Made by a program: the position numbers and the translations under genes. This document shows positions 1-10,978 of a stretch of 64,000 nucleotides of DNA, piece after piece; within the stretch, counting starts at the first letter, position 1, and each line of letters begins with the position of its first letter. The notes beneath the pieces were generated by a model. That model searched no databases. It was not told the origin of the DNA and saw only the letters and a list, made by a program, of their open reading frames with translations. The stretch lies in contig CM061228.1 in assembly GCA_030844895.1 (NCBI GenBank), forward strand, positions 33,604,626-33,668,625, written 5' to 3'. This stretch comes from Ambrosia x helenae. Lineage: Eukaryota > Streptophyta > Magnoliopsida > Asterales > Asteraceae.

Positions 1-78
1 TTTTCCCTCTTTTGATAGAAATCATTTTGATTATAAAATGTTTGCCTTTAAGGAACAAAATGTTTTTGTGGAAAATGA
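1..78 (-). pseudogene. Copia D gag remnant, edge of tandem array
   Basis: This is the tail of the same Copia gag fragment found in every array unit (for example 21435-21512). On the minus strand it is the stretch that would follow directly after the gag sequence ending at 31917, so it is the left flank of the LTR insertion in element D. The last five bases (AATGA) resemble the five bases right of the complete LTR at 31917-31921 (AATGT), a target-site duplication with one mismatch. The array probably continues left of the window. Confidence 0.6.
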
Positions 79-910
79 TGTAACCTCACGAATTTTCCCA
101 TTTATTTTGCATTAAAGTATTTCCCGATCCATGATATAAAGTCTAATTTATTTCTAAGTATTTTTATCTTTATCCGTACACTCTATTTTTCTAAGTTCCT
201 TTTATCATTGTACTTAAAAAAAAATCTTCAATCATGACATATGTCCTATCCTAATTCTATTTATAAAATCGTCATTTTATAAGACGGTGTTTTTTTATTT
301 TCTAATTCAAACTAATGATTTTTTTTTTATTTCTTATTTAAAGCTAATCATTTTTCCAATTACATTTATAATCTCAAACAAGGAAGATATAAATTCATTT
401 CAAAATAAAGCCTTGAGTCAAGAGTCAAAGTCTTGACAACATAATTCTTGGAGTCTAAGTCCTAGTCATTCCAACATATTATTAAGGTGAACCGTGGATG
501 ACGGGATGGACCTAAACTAGTCGGAGGTTTGATTATGTCGATTCAACATATCATGTTTATTCATGTAGACTTAAACTTACGATAGACATATGAATTGCTA
601 AACTTTTATACCTAAACTATTTGCTTGACATGGCTTATGTATTTTCACCAACTTCTAGTTGACCCCCCCCCTCAACAGGAAATAATGATGCATGAAGACT
701 AGAGTATTTACATGAGAAGACAAACTGAAGTCTATGCTTGTTTGGTTTTTTTGTGATGTATTAGATTTCCACTTAAAAATCATTATGTATTTTCGTTTTT
801 GGATATTTGCACTTTAAATTAATTTTAATTAAAATTTGATTACCATGTGCTACTGTATACTCATTCTTACGTGACACCTCGATGTTTCCGCCATCGGTTG
901 GGGTGTTACA
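79..910 (+). repeat. 5' LTR of element A, internally deleted
   Basis: The LTR starts TGTAACCTCACG and ends GGGTGTTACA. Compared with the complete LTR at 30464-31916 it lacks roughly 550 bp: sequence matching the middle of that LTR is missing between about 469 and 470, and the flanks are joined directly. It also lacks the ~90-bp internal duplication present in most array LTRs. The deletion removes the TATAAAAA box, so this copy is probably a weak promoter. Confidence 0.8.
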
Positions 911-913
911 GAT

Positions 914-927
914 TGGTATCAGAGCCA
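914..927 (+). other. Primer-binding site, tRNA-iMet type
   Basis: TGGTATCAGAGCCA lies three bases after the LTR end and is complementary to the 3' end of plant initiator tRNA-Met, the usual primer for reverse transcription in this group. Confidence 0.9.
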
Positions 928-2473
928 TGGTTATAGGGAATTAGGTTATTAGAAAAAAAAATAATCTAGTCTATAACCATAGGATTTTAATCAGTACTTG
1001 CTCCTTTTACTTGCAACCTTACTTGTTTATATTCTCTATCCTACTTCTTATCCTTACTTTAGTCCCTACAAGAAGAGTGCTCTCCATCACAAGATATACT
1101 CTTAGACTAATAGGACAAATCCTCAGGTTTAGCCTGAACCACCTTGAAGATCTCGTCGAAGTTCTAGATTTTAATAACGAACACGTGCAATCTGGAAGGG
1201 TGAACGCCTGTATTCTGAGTTTTCTGTCTAGGACTGGCATTGCGCATAAATCCCAATCAGACGAGGGACCCGGATGCCTACCTGGGAATTCTCGGGATGA
1301 GTGTTCACTTATAGGCTAAAGCATGTCTTCACTATGTTATTAGAATCTAGAAGTTTTGATAAGTCAACGTTTTCGTTTATTCGTTTTAATTAATGAATAA
1401 ATGATTACACTCACTTTCCTTAAACTAAGCTCTAAAATCTCAAAATTTTACAGCTTAAATCAATCTCATTTCATAACCATCTATGGATTTTACAATCAAA
1501 CTTCACCTTACCATCTTAGCCACTTTTTAAATAGTCAACACCCTACCCAAATCATATTATTTCATTTCTCCACATGTTACTTATTTTTAAAAATTATAAC
1601 CTCATACCTTAGCACAAACTAAAGATTTCTAAATCTTGTTGTATTTTCATTACCTAGTAACTTTACAAAGTACATATTTTTGTCAAAAGATGTCCTCGAA
1701 CTTAAATTCAATTGTTTATTTATTGACGTAACAAACAATTTTCTATATAATGCTTTAAACTATTAAAAATCACTTAATAGAACCTTGATCTTCAAAACCT
1801 AATGTCATGTTTGAAATCTCCAACTAACGGGAATATTTTAATCAAAGCCCACTTAGCTTGTACTATTTAACAACTTTTGCTTTATGTATAAAACCAATTT
1901 TGAAAATAAGATTTTTTTTTCATAGGAATAATATCTAGTCTCTAAATTCTCCATCGATACTCACTCATTTTCAACTTGTTCAAATTTTTACAATATTTGG
2001 CATATACCACAATCATGTTTTCTTATACACTTGATTATAACCTTTGATCCAAACCCCAAAATTTACATTGCTACATAATCTCCAAACTATAAAATAAACT
2101 CTTTATAAACTATCTTCACATTCACTATCTCTCACAACCTTGATTCTGCTTCAAGATTTTTCATCATCCTCTCAAGAACTAAATTCATATCCTTCATGTT
2201 CTCACACATGAGCTAGTTACCCATGATAACCTAACTATTGAAACTTGATTGTGTGTTGCATCAAACATAATCCTTAGTTATACATGAGGATTCGACTATC
2301 TACCATATTTGAACAATTGAAACTAGAATTCATGGAATATAAACTATTTGCTATAGACACACCTAGAGCCATTAACCTTGTCTAGGGCAACTCTATTACA
2401 ACTCGTATGATATACTTGATACTTGATTGCTTACATGTACATATTATCAATTTGCAATTCATGTGTGTAATAA
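928..2473 (+). other. Internal leader of element A, no gene found
   Basis: About 1.5 kb of AT-rich sequence closely matches the interior of element B (10979-12520). Open frames here are short, not shared in frame between copies, and without motifs. I regard it as non-coding leader or decayed internal DNA. Confidence 0.6.
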
Positions 2474-2479
2474 TTGGTG

Positions 2480-2700
2480 CACTTAATCAAACAACTGATA
2501 GAGGATGAAGTACTTGCTCAACAGTTAGTAGAGTACCAAATAACCTACTCAACGATTGGTAGAGGTCATCATGCCTGCTCAACAGTCGGTAGAGGCCCTA
2601 CAACTTGCTCAACGACTGGTAGAGGCTATCGCACCTGCTCAACAATCGGTAGAGGTTCTTACTCACTGACTGGTAGAAGCCTTTTTCCTGCTCAACAGTT
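2480..2700 (+). repeat. 27-bp tandem repeat in element A
   Basis: About seven degenerate copies of a unit of about 27 bp with core CTCAACNNTNGGTAGAGG. The period is a multiple of three, so one frame stays open as a 9-residue repeat (CSTTGRGYR-like) and another reads as AQQSVEAL-like. The same block is in B (12540-12740) and a shorter version in C (60030-60166), which suggests it is either a remnant of a repetitive coding stretch or a cis signal. Confidence 0.7.
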
Positions 2701-3211
2701 GGACTCATTTTTGGATACATTGTATACGATTCAATCACAAGGTTATTTTGCATTACTTACATATGTGTTTAGAGTCATAGAAGGACACAAAACCCTAATG
2801 TAAGGTAAATTGGTGATTGCGGTCCGGAACGTAATCATGAATTACAGGTACGTTAAGGTAGTGTGAAATTCTATCATGGTTTTTGGTAGATAACCAATTA
2901 TAAACTCTAGTTACCTGTTTAGTATTTCTATAGTCAATTAACTCATGCATTTCTTTGTAAGATTCCTAAAACTTAAAGTTTAGTGATTTGCTAGATTCTT
3001 ATTCTCCTTGCTATTTTAGACGAACCTAATCCAACCCTTAAAACCCACACCTATCAAACCTCATACCAAATTATTCGAAATAGTTTATTCTGTTACCTAT
3101 AAATTCATGTCATGTCTTAACACAAATTTTCCAAACCACAGTTGCCCTAATTTCTACCCAATCACTGTCAACCCGGTGTTTTTTTTTTATTAACTTCGGG
3201 ACGAAGTTTCT

Positions 3212-3226
3212 AAAAGTAGGGGAGAC
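3212..3226 (+). other. Polypurine tract of element A
   Basis: AAAAGTAGGGGAGAC directly precedes the 3' LTR start (TGTAACC). Same sequence at the same place in B and C. Confidence 0.85.
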
Positions 3227-4658
3227 TGTAACCTCACGAATTTTCCCATTTATTTTGCATTAAAGTATTTCCCGATCCATGATATAAAGTCTAATTTATT
3301 TCTAAGTATTCTTATCTTTATCCGTGCACTCTATTTTTCTAAGTTCCTTTTATCATTGTACTTAAAAAAATCTTCAATCATGGCATATGTCCTATCCTAA
3401 TTCTATTTATAAAATCGTCATTTTATAAGACGGTGTTTTTTTATTTTCTAATTCAAACTAATGATTTTTTTTATTTCTTATTTAAAGCTAATCATTTTTC
3501 CAATTACATTTATAATCTCAAACAAGGAAGATATAAATTCATTTCAAAATAAAGCCTTGAGTCAAGAGTCAAAGTCTTGACAACATAATTCTTGGAGTCT
3601 AAGTCCTAGTCAAAGTCTTAGTCAAATAGTCAATTCATCATAAAACCTTATCTTATGGTGTTGATCAATTTTAATGGCTAATTGAATCCAAAACTAGTAT
3701 AAAAACCCATCTATGACTCATTATACTTTGCACCTCTAAATCGATTGTTTCAATCCGATTAAACTTTCCCTCATACCTTTCTTCTATAGTCTATTACTTC
3801 TACAATTGAAGCTTTGATTATAAACTCTTGTAATTGGCAACTTTGGGGCTACACATATTGAAACTTTCCCTCATACCTTTCTTCTAAGTTCCTTTTATCA
3901 TTGCACTTTGAAGCTTTGATTATAAGATCATACAAGACCCCAATCAAGCAAAACAAAAGCTCGAAGCTATATGTCATACAGGTATCAGTCATGATATCAC
4001 ATACATATTAAAGGAAAGAGGCAAAAGTATAGATTAGAATAAATCCAGTATTAGATACCCGGCACAACTTCCGTCTCCTCTTGCAGTTTCTTCCCTTGCA
4101 CCTGTTTGCAAGATGACATGTGCCCTAACACTTATAACATACCAAAGTCGGACACTGATAGTGGGGGTGACCCACCTTCTTACAGCGGAAACAAGTTTCA
4201 GAACCCTGTTTGTTATCCCCATTACTACCTCTAGTATCAGTATCTTCGGTCTTTACCTTCTTGAGAGAGGGTCCTGTAATGTCTACACCGTTTCTCTTCC
4301 CATCAGAGTTTCGGTTAGAGTTCCCACTCTTTCTGTGTTCCAAGACACGATCTTCACCTTCGTCGCCGGAATCCGCCTAGGACCCGCCTAATGCCCAAAA
4401 CGCCTAGAACCAAGCCTAGGTCCTTATTCCAAGTTTTATGTCCGACTAGCGACTAGGCGGTACCTAGGCGGCCGCCTAGTCTGCCTTTTACAACACTGAT
4501 CATTAGTCGTGTTCACCATAGGTTTCTTCAGCTTTTTCTCCATGGAAATCCGGTTTCGGTTATCATACAAAATTGGGATGTTTTCCCTCTTTTGATAGAA
4601 ATCATTTTGATTATAAAATGTTTGCCTTTAAGGAAGAAAATGTTTTTGTGGAAAATGA
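3227..4658 (+). repeat. Array unit 1: truncated LTR plus Copia D gag
   Basis: The unit holds the first ~630 bp of the A-type LTR (3227-3859), then a patch of shuffled LTR pieces (about 3860-3927), then 730 bp of Copia D gag in antisense (coding end at 4051, running up to 4658). This is the unit joined to A's own polypurine tract. It lacks the ~90-bp LTR-internal duplication of most other units and has a 1-bp deletion in the gag part (near 4090) that shifts the frame. The 125-bp CTAGGCGG-rich insert is at 4374-4498. Confidence 0.8.
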
Positions 4659-5144
4659 TGTAACCTCACGAATTTTCCCAATTATTTTGCATTAAAGTAT
4701 TTCCCGATCCATGATATAAAGTCTAATTTATTTCTAAGTATTCTTATCTTTATCCGTGCACTCTATTTTTCTAAGTTCCTTTTATCATTGTACTTAAGAA
4801 AAAAAAATCTTCAATCATGACATATGTCCTATCTTTATCCGTGCACTCTATTTTTCTAAGTTCCTTTTATCATTATACTTAAAAAAAAAAATCTTCAATC
4901 ATGACATATGTCCTATCCTAATTCTATTTATAAAATCGTCATTTTATAAGACGGTGTTTTTTTATTTTCTAATTCAAACTAATGATTTTTTTTATTTCTT
5001 ATTTAAAGCTAATCATTTTTCCAATTACATTTATAATCTCAAACAAGGAAGATATAAATTCATTTCAAAATAAAGCCTTGAGTCAAGAGTCAAAGTCTTG
5101 ACAACATAATTCTTGGAGTCTAAGTCCTAGTCAAAGTCTTAGTC
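4659..5144 (+). repeat. Array unit 2, left half, interrupted by Tekay
   Basis: LTR start of unit 2, including the ~90-bp internal duplication (about 4826-4915). It is cut at 5144 by the Tekay element and resumes at 20472; TAGTC is duplicated on both sides (5140-5144 and 20472-20476). Confidence 0.85.
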
Positions 5145-6184
5145 TGTCACACCCTCAAATTACCACTTGCGGGGTTTTACCGCGAGGCGCATGACAAACC
5201 AGGATCCAAGTCAACGATCACAATAAACGACACTATATGAAGTACGTAAATCCAAAAACATAAATTTCATCAGCGGAAGCATTTAAAGAATTTAATCTCT
5301 ACAAAACAGTGTTCCCAAGTATTCAAGACATTTATTACAAAACGTGCACTAAAATCTAGACGCCAATGCAGACCCGTGCGCCTAGTTCCGTTCATTGCTA
5401 CCTTAGCGACCTGAGAAAAACATGCCAAAAAGATGTCAACATATAATGCTGGTGAGTTCACAGGTTTGTTCAAAAATGTTACCAAAGTGTTACCATGTCC
5501 ATACTATATCAATGTTACCAAGTACGCTAGCTAGGCATATGTTTCATTACTACTACGATTGGAAACCATTACTAGACACGTTTAGCAATGTTCAGCATGT
5601 TTAAGCAGCCCGTATGTTCAGCATGATACCAATGTACCTGTTCGAGACAATATGCACCCGCCCGGCCCTCCAAGCCGACGAGTGGGGCAGGTCACGCCCA
5701 ATAGATCTATCCACATTTCCCCCGTTGTGCAAACCCGCACATTCATGGTTTCCCCCGGGACTTTCCAAAAGATCGTATAGCAATATAAAGTTAAAACCAT
5801 AGTATGACATATGTTACCAAAACCGTTTAGCGCATGTTTTCTCCCCCAAAAGTTAAAGCAGTAAAAGTGGGGCCGTGAACTCACCTTAGATAGCGTTCTT
5901 CAAATATAAGTAAAGATGTTTAGCCCTTGATAATCCCTCTACCGGAGATCTATCAAAATGTTCACATAAGTGTTCCGACTAATAACCATAAGGTTATCTA
6001 GCCCCGATTGTCCAGATCATAACCGAGTATGTTTTAAAACGTGTTTAAATGTTTAACCGACACACTAGACCGACCCGACATCCCGTTGGTGACCCATTAC
6101 CCTAACTAATCAAGTACACATAGATTACACGCAAGGTTCAAGCATAAAACACTTAGTTTGTATCAAAGATCTCATTTCTGCATC

Positions 6185-6400
6185 AGAACGGTCGAACCAG
6201 TCAGTTTAAGGCCTCCTTCGCACCTTTTTACTCTCCTTCGCCCATTTTACCTCTCGTTCGACCGTTTGATGCTTCCTTCGCACGTTTTGCCACGTTCGCC
6301 CACTGAAAAGCCTGGTTCGACCCTGGGATTCCTCCTTCGCACCTTCGACTGGTCGAAGGAGGCCAGGTTCGCCCCTGTTGTTCTATTTTGCCTAAAAACG
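6185..6400 (-). promoter_or_regulatory. TTCGACC hairpin cluster 2 in Tekay LTR
   Basis: Many TTCGACC, TTCGCCC, TTCGCAC and GGTCGAA words alternate on the two strands, e.g. TTCGACTGGTCGAA inside CCTTCGAC...GTCGAAGG at about 6343-6362. The cluster lies downstream of the TATA box, in the region expected to be R/U5. The same cluster is in the other LTR at about 18925-19140. Function unknown. Confidence 0.5.
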
Positions 6401-7167
6401 CTTAAAACACATTCAAAACGACTCGAAACATCACCAATCACAGCAGTCAAACATGATTATGTTATCCTAACAAAACCCCACTGATTTTGCCCCAAACCAT
6501 ATCCGTTTCAACCCTTTCCCAAAATGGCAAAAATTATGGAAACGTCACTTTCATGCATGAAATCTTTACCCAATTTGGAAACTTTTGAAATCGACTCATG
6601 TTTGATTTAAAATACTCAGTTTATCGATCATCCGATCATCCTTATGGGTTCTATTGATTATAAACACCACATGTTACGTCTAGATTCGTCAAAATCCCCA
6701 ATTTACACATAATATCATCATCCAATCGATTCTAACCCTAAACAACAATCAATCAGCATTAAAAGCAATCCTACATCATGTCTCTAACATAGATAAAGCA
6801 GCAAAGCATTGAATAACACATTACACCACATAATACTCAATTAACACCTGTTATTTATTATGAAAACTCATGTTAAATGATAGGGTTTTGTTTTAGAAAG
6901 ATGTTTAAAAGGTTTTTAATCATAAAACACCCTTAGAACAGATCTGGATAATTAAGGTTAGATGAAAACGAATTAAAATGCTTTTAAAAGATTTAGGATT
7001 ATGAACACACCTTGGATTCTTGTTTAGATGTTGTAGATAGGTTAGATTATGAAAAAGAAGAGCAAAAACTCCTTCCTTAGTGTTTAAGATCGTTTGAGAG
7101 CGTTTTGGGACGGTTAGGGTTTGTGAAATGATGAAAAATGACTAAGGTTGGTATTTATACTGATCCT

Positions 7168-7337
7168 CCTTCGCACCAATTGATTGGTCGAAGGTGGTCT
7201 CCTTCGCCCCTTTCACAGGGTCGAATGAGACTTGTCCAGGTCGAAGGGAATTCTTCAACTACACTTCCCTGGTTCGCCCACTTGCATGGGTCGAACCAGA
7301 CAATTTTCCTCTCCTTCGACCACTCGAAGTGGTCGAA
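7168..7337 (-). promoter_or_regulatory. TTCGACC hairpin cluster 1, upstream of TATA
   Basis: Several hairpins follow one another just upstream (minus strand) of TATAAATA at 7152-7159. The clearest is perfect: TTCGACCACT and AGTGGTCGAA, 10-bp arms with a 3-nt loop at 7315-7337. Others have one mismatch or bulge (7168-7194, 7271-7297). The position is that of a U3 promoter region; the 5' LTR copy is at about 19909-20078 with TATA at 19893-19900. Confidence 0.55.
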
Positions 7338-7730
7338 CCAGAGCCCCTTTTTAACTAGTTTTCCAGTTTGTCGTGTTTAACGCATTCTAACACATCTTAA
7401 CACATAAGCATGCATCCTTAGTCTATATTTAACACATTAAAGCACAGATAATCATTTACACATCATTTAAACACGTCTATGTATATAAACCACCACACAA
7501 CCCATAATCTACACATATACTTAATTAGTTCATGTAATGTCACCAACAACGGAACCCGGTACTAGTGTATTACCAAAACGACTCCCAATGATCCTCCAGA
7601 TCATTGTACCCTGGACAATCCTAACTTGACCCAACTCAACTAACCCGGTTAAGTTTGTTTATAAACGTTTCTCGCTAAGGTAGACTTAGATGTTACTAAT
7701 ATGTTTAAGCCGAACATGCCGGGTGTCACA

Positions 7731-7740
7731 TCATCCCCAC
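7731..7740 (-). other. Polypurine tract of Tekay element
   Basis: On the minus strand GTGGGGATGA abuts the 3' LTR. About 100 bp upstream, at 7820-7869, the same tract and its neighbouring sequence occur a second time (TGTCACATCATCCCCACG on the plus strand), so the priming region is duplicated. Confidence 0.75.
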
Positions 7741-7866
7741 GTTGAAAGAATTTTCGTCCCGAAAATTGCGCAAAGCCCAAAAAGAAAGAAACGGAAAGAA
7801 CCAAACAAAAAGAAACTTACCGGATGTCACATCATCCCCACGTTGAAAGGAATCTCGACCCGAGAT

Positions 7867-9683
7867 TCATTCCGCTTCAGCAGTAACACGCCTTGATTCA
7901 AACGCGCGCTTCGGAAAGAGATGAGGATACTTAGATTTTATCTGATCCTCCCGTTCCCATGTGAACTCAGGTCCACGGTTCGAGTTCCAACGGACTTTAA
8001 CGATGCGGATTTTACTCCGACGAAGGCTACGAATCTTGTAGTCGAGAATCTCGACAGGTTCCTCCACAATGCGAAGACGATCATCAACCTTGATCTCTTC
8101 CAGTGGTACAATGAGAGATTCATCAGCCAAACACTTCTTCAAGTTAGACACATGGAAGACGTTGTGCACACTACCGAGCTCCGCCGGTAAGTCAAGTCTA
8201 TATGCCACCGGTCCAATCCGATCCAGGATTGCGAACGGTCCGACATAACGAGGGTTAAGCTTGCCACGCTTTCCAAAGCGTATGACGCCCTTCCATGGTG
8301 AAACTTTCAGAAGTACCTTGTCCCCAACCTGGAACTCTAAAGGTTTTCGACGGCGATCGGCATAGCTCTTCTGACGATCCCGTGCAGCAGCCAAACGTTG
8401 ACGGATCTGTACGATTTTCTCCGAAGTTTCGTACATGAGTTCCGGACCAGTGAGCTGGCTCTCGCCCACCTCGGCCCAATAAAGTGGTGATCGGCATTTC
8501 CGTCCGTAAAGAGCCTCGAATGGAGATGCCTTGATGCTAGAGTGATAGCTGTTGTTGTAGGAGAACTCCACTAACGGCAGGTGGATCTCCCAACTTTTGC
8601 CAAAATCGATAACACATGCCCGAAGCATGTCTTCCAAGGTTTGAATCGTCCGCTCACTTTGTCCATCAGTTTGCGGATGATAAGCCGTACTCATATCTAA
8701 CTGAGTACCCAAAGCCTTGTGCAGAGCCTTCCAGAAACGCGAAGCGAAACGAGGATCACGATCAGAGATAATAGAAACAGGCACCCCGTGCCGAGCAACC
8801 ACCTCCTTAAGGTAAATTCGAGCTAACCGCTCGAGTCCATCGGTTTCCTTAATAGGTATAAAACGTGCCGATTTTGTCAGCCGATCAACAATCACCCAAA
8901 TCATGTCATAACCACTAGGTGACCTTGGCAGCTTGGTGACAAAATCCATCGTGATTCTTTCCCACTTCCATTCCGGAACCTCTGGTTGTTGCAGGAGACC
9001 AGACGGCCTCTGATACTCCACCTTGACTTTAGCACAAGTCAAACATTTGCTGACGTAAGAAGCTATGTCAGCTTTCATGTTCGGCCACCAATAAAGTATC
9101 TTTAAATCCTGATACATCTTATCGGAGCCAGGGTGGATAGAATACCGGGATTTGTGAGCTTCATCCAGAACCAGCTCGCGTAATCCCCCGAACAGTGGGA
9201 CCCAAACACGTCCCGCAAAATAGTGTAAGCCATCAGTCCTGAGCTCGAGATGCTTGTCAGCACTGTGCATCGTTTCAGCCTTTAGGTTTTCCTCCTTCAA
9301 GGCTTCCAATTGTGCAGAACGGATTCGGTCAGGCAACGACGAATGAATGGTGAGCTGTAAGGCTCGAACACGACGAGGGTTAACAGACTCCTTCCTGCTC
9401 AAGGCGTCCGCCACAACGTTCGCCTTGCCAGGATGATACTTGATGGCACAGTCATAATCGTTCAGGAGTTCAACCCAGCGACGCTGCCGCATGTTCAACA
9501 CCTTCTGGTCGAAAATATGCTGAAGACTCTTGTGATCGGTATATACTTCACACTTGGTACCGTACAAGTAATGTCTCCAGATTTTCAACGCAAAGACCAC
9601 TGCACCCAGTTCCAAGTCATGAGTAGTGTAGTTCTTCTCATGAACTTTGAGTTGACGAGAAGCATAAGCAATAACCTTCCCGC
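7867..9683 (-). CDS. Tekay pol, C-terminal part: RNase H, integrase, chromodomain
   Basis: This is the distal half of pol, cut at 9683 by element B. It begins inside RNase H (IYTDHKSLQHIF-like block around 9520-9550). Then comes the integrase: the zinc-binding region, the catalytic core with Asp in TMDFVTKLP, Asp in SIISDRDPRF and Glu in GQSERTIQTLE, and the GKLNPRYVGPF block. The C-terminal ~60 residues (EILDYKIRSLR...VKVRW...EFTWEREDQ) look like the chromodomain of chromoviruses, which in this family guides integration to heterochromatin. The frame is open to the TGA at 7867. The reading frame is the same as that of 14513-16162 once the B insertion and one TSD copy are discounted, so only the insertion breaks it. 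Confidence 0.93.
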
Positions 9684-10961
9684 TGTAACCTCACGAATTT
9701 TCCCATTTATTTTGCATTAAAGTATTTCCCGATCCATGATATAAAGTCTAATTTATTTCTAAGTATTCTTATCTTTATCCGTGCACTTTATTTTTCTAAG
9801 TTCTTTTTATCATTGTACTTAAAAAAAAAATCTTCAATCATTACATATGTCCTATCCTAATTCGATTTATAAAATCGTCATTTTATAAGACGGTGTTTTT
9901 TTTTATTTTCTAATTCAAACTAATGATTTTTTTTAAATAAAACCTTGAGTCAAATAGTCAAAGTCTTGGTCAAAGTCCTAGTCAAAGTCTTAGTCAAACA
10001 GTCAAAGTCCTAGTCAAATAGTCAATTCATCATAAAACCTTACTTTATGGTGTTGACCAATTTTAATGGCTAATTGAATCCAAACTAGTATAAAAACCCA
10101 CCTATGAACCATTACACTTGCCACCTCTAAATCGATTGTTTCAATCCGATTAAACTTTCCCTCATACTTTTCTTCTATAGTCTATTACTTCTACAATTGA
10201 AGCTTTGATTATAAGCACTTGTTATTGCCAACTTTGGGGCAACACATATTCTATTTTCACGAGACATAACATTTTGCTAAGGTGAGTTTTACATAGCCCC
10301 TTTTCTATTTATCACCGTTTTTGGGGTGAAACATGTTACAACATTCTATATGCAATTCAATCATCAAAGTGTCTATGTGTTTTTCTATGTTGCATTATGT
10401 CTTAAACATGACTAGGGTAAGCACAATTCTAGCATAATCATTAACATTGATCAGCCGACGGTATACATTGATAGATCTATTGGACTGACAATCCCACCCG
10501 GATACGTGCCTCCTACAAAGGTAGCGTGGGTGTTTGTTATCGCATAACATATTCGAGTGAACCATGAGCGTATGGGATGTACCACATTATAACAGTCACA
10601 AGGGTTGATTATGCACTCGATTTACTTCTAGTATGTTTTCACATATGGACTAGACTTGCCATGACACTTGAATTGTACAACATTTTTATCCGATTATCAA
10701 AACCTATGTAATTCTCACCAACTTTTGTTGACCCAAAATATTTTCAAACTTAACATGTTTCAGGTTATAGCTTGCTTGAAGAGTAGAGTTATTGCTTGAA
10801 GATGCGTAGTTAGTATTTTTCATTTTGATGTACAAAATTCTTAGAACAATTGTATGTAATTTATTTAAATCATTTAATGAAATTTATTATTCACCATGAG
10901 CTATTGAACAATCATCAATACGTGACATCCCGATGTTTCCGCCATCGGTTGGGGTGTTACA
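9684..10961 (+). repeat. 5' LTR of element B
   Basis: 1,278 bp, from TGTAACCTCACG to GGGTGTTACA. It nearly matches the 3' LTR (differences noted include poly-A length, one base in the W-box run, and three single substitutions near the end). Confidence 0.93.
9948..10096 (+). promoter_or_regulatory. W-box cluster and TATA box of LTR B
   Basis: Eight copies of [AG]GTCAA (the reverse complement of the WRKY W-box TTGAC[CT]) lie within 9948-10025, plus a forward TTGACC at 10053-10058. TATAAAAA follows at 10089-10096. This is a compact promoter in which the WRKY-type sites lie about 30-150 bp upstream of TATA. In plants this arrangement is typical of defence- or wound-induced promoters; that the element responds this way is inference. 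Confidence 0.65.
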
Positions 10962-10964
10962 GAT

Positions 10965-10978
10965 TGGTATCAGAGCCA
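10965..10978 (+). other. Primer-binding site of element B, tRNA-iMet
   Basis: TGGTATCAGAGCCA three bases inside the 5' LTR end. Confidence 0.92.

Larger units (their letters stand above)
79..3859 (+). mobile_element. Non-autonomous LTR retrotransposon A
   Basis: A 5' LTR (79-910) is followed by a tRNA-Met primer site, about 2.3 kb of internal DNA with no credible gag or pol, a polypurine tract and the start of a 3' LTR at 3227. The motif CTTCGGGACGAAG just before the polypurine tract and the TGTAAC...GTTACA ends are like those of Tekay-type Gypsy elements, so I infer a Gypsy-derived non-autonomous (LARD-like) element. It shares leader, internal repeats and LTR sequence with B (9684-14512) and C (57349-61682). 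The 3' LTR is not complete here: after 3859 it runs into the amplified D gag junction. Confidence 0.75.
5145..7730 (-). repeat. 3' LTR of Tekay element
   Basis: Length 2,586 bp with TG...CA ends (TGTCACACCC on the plus strand). It matches the 5' LTR (17884-20471) with about ten substitutions and 1-bp indels seen by eye. It carries two clusters of TTCGACC-type hairpins (about 6185-6400 and 7168-7337) and a minus-strand TATAAATA at 7152-7159. Confidence 0.92.

Noticed and set aside
914..927. tRNA gene
   Set aside because: The match to initiator tRNA-Met is only the 14-base complement of its 3' end, repeated next to LTRs; no cloverleaf follows. It is a primer-binding site. The same holds at 10965, 17867 and 58668.
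1011..1319. 102-residue open frame in the leader of element A
   Set aside because: The matching region of element B is not open in this frame, and it shows no motif. It lies in the retrotransposon leader next to the primer-binding site.
6158..6484. 108-residue plus-strand ORF in both Tekay LTRs
   Set aside because: It runs through the hairpin cluster of the LTR and lacks any domain; present twice only because the LTR is.
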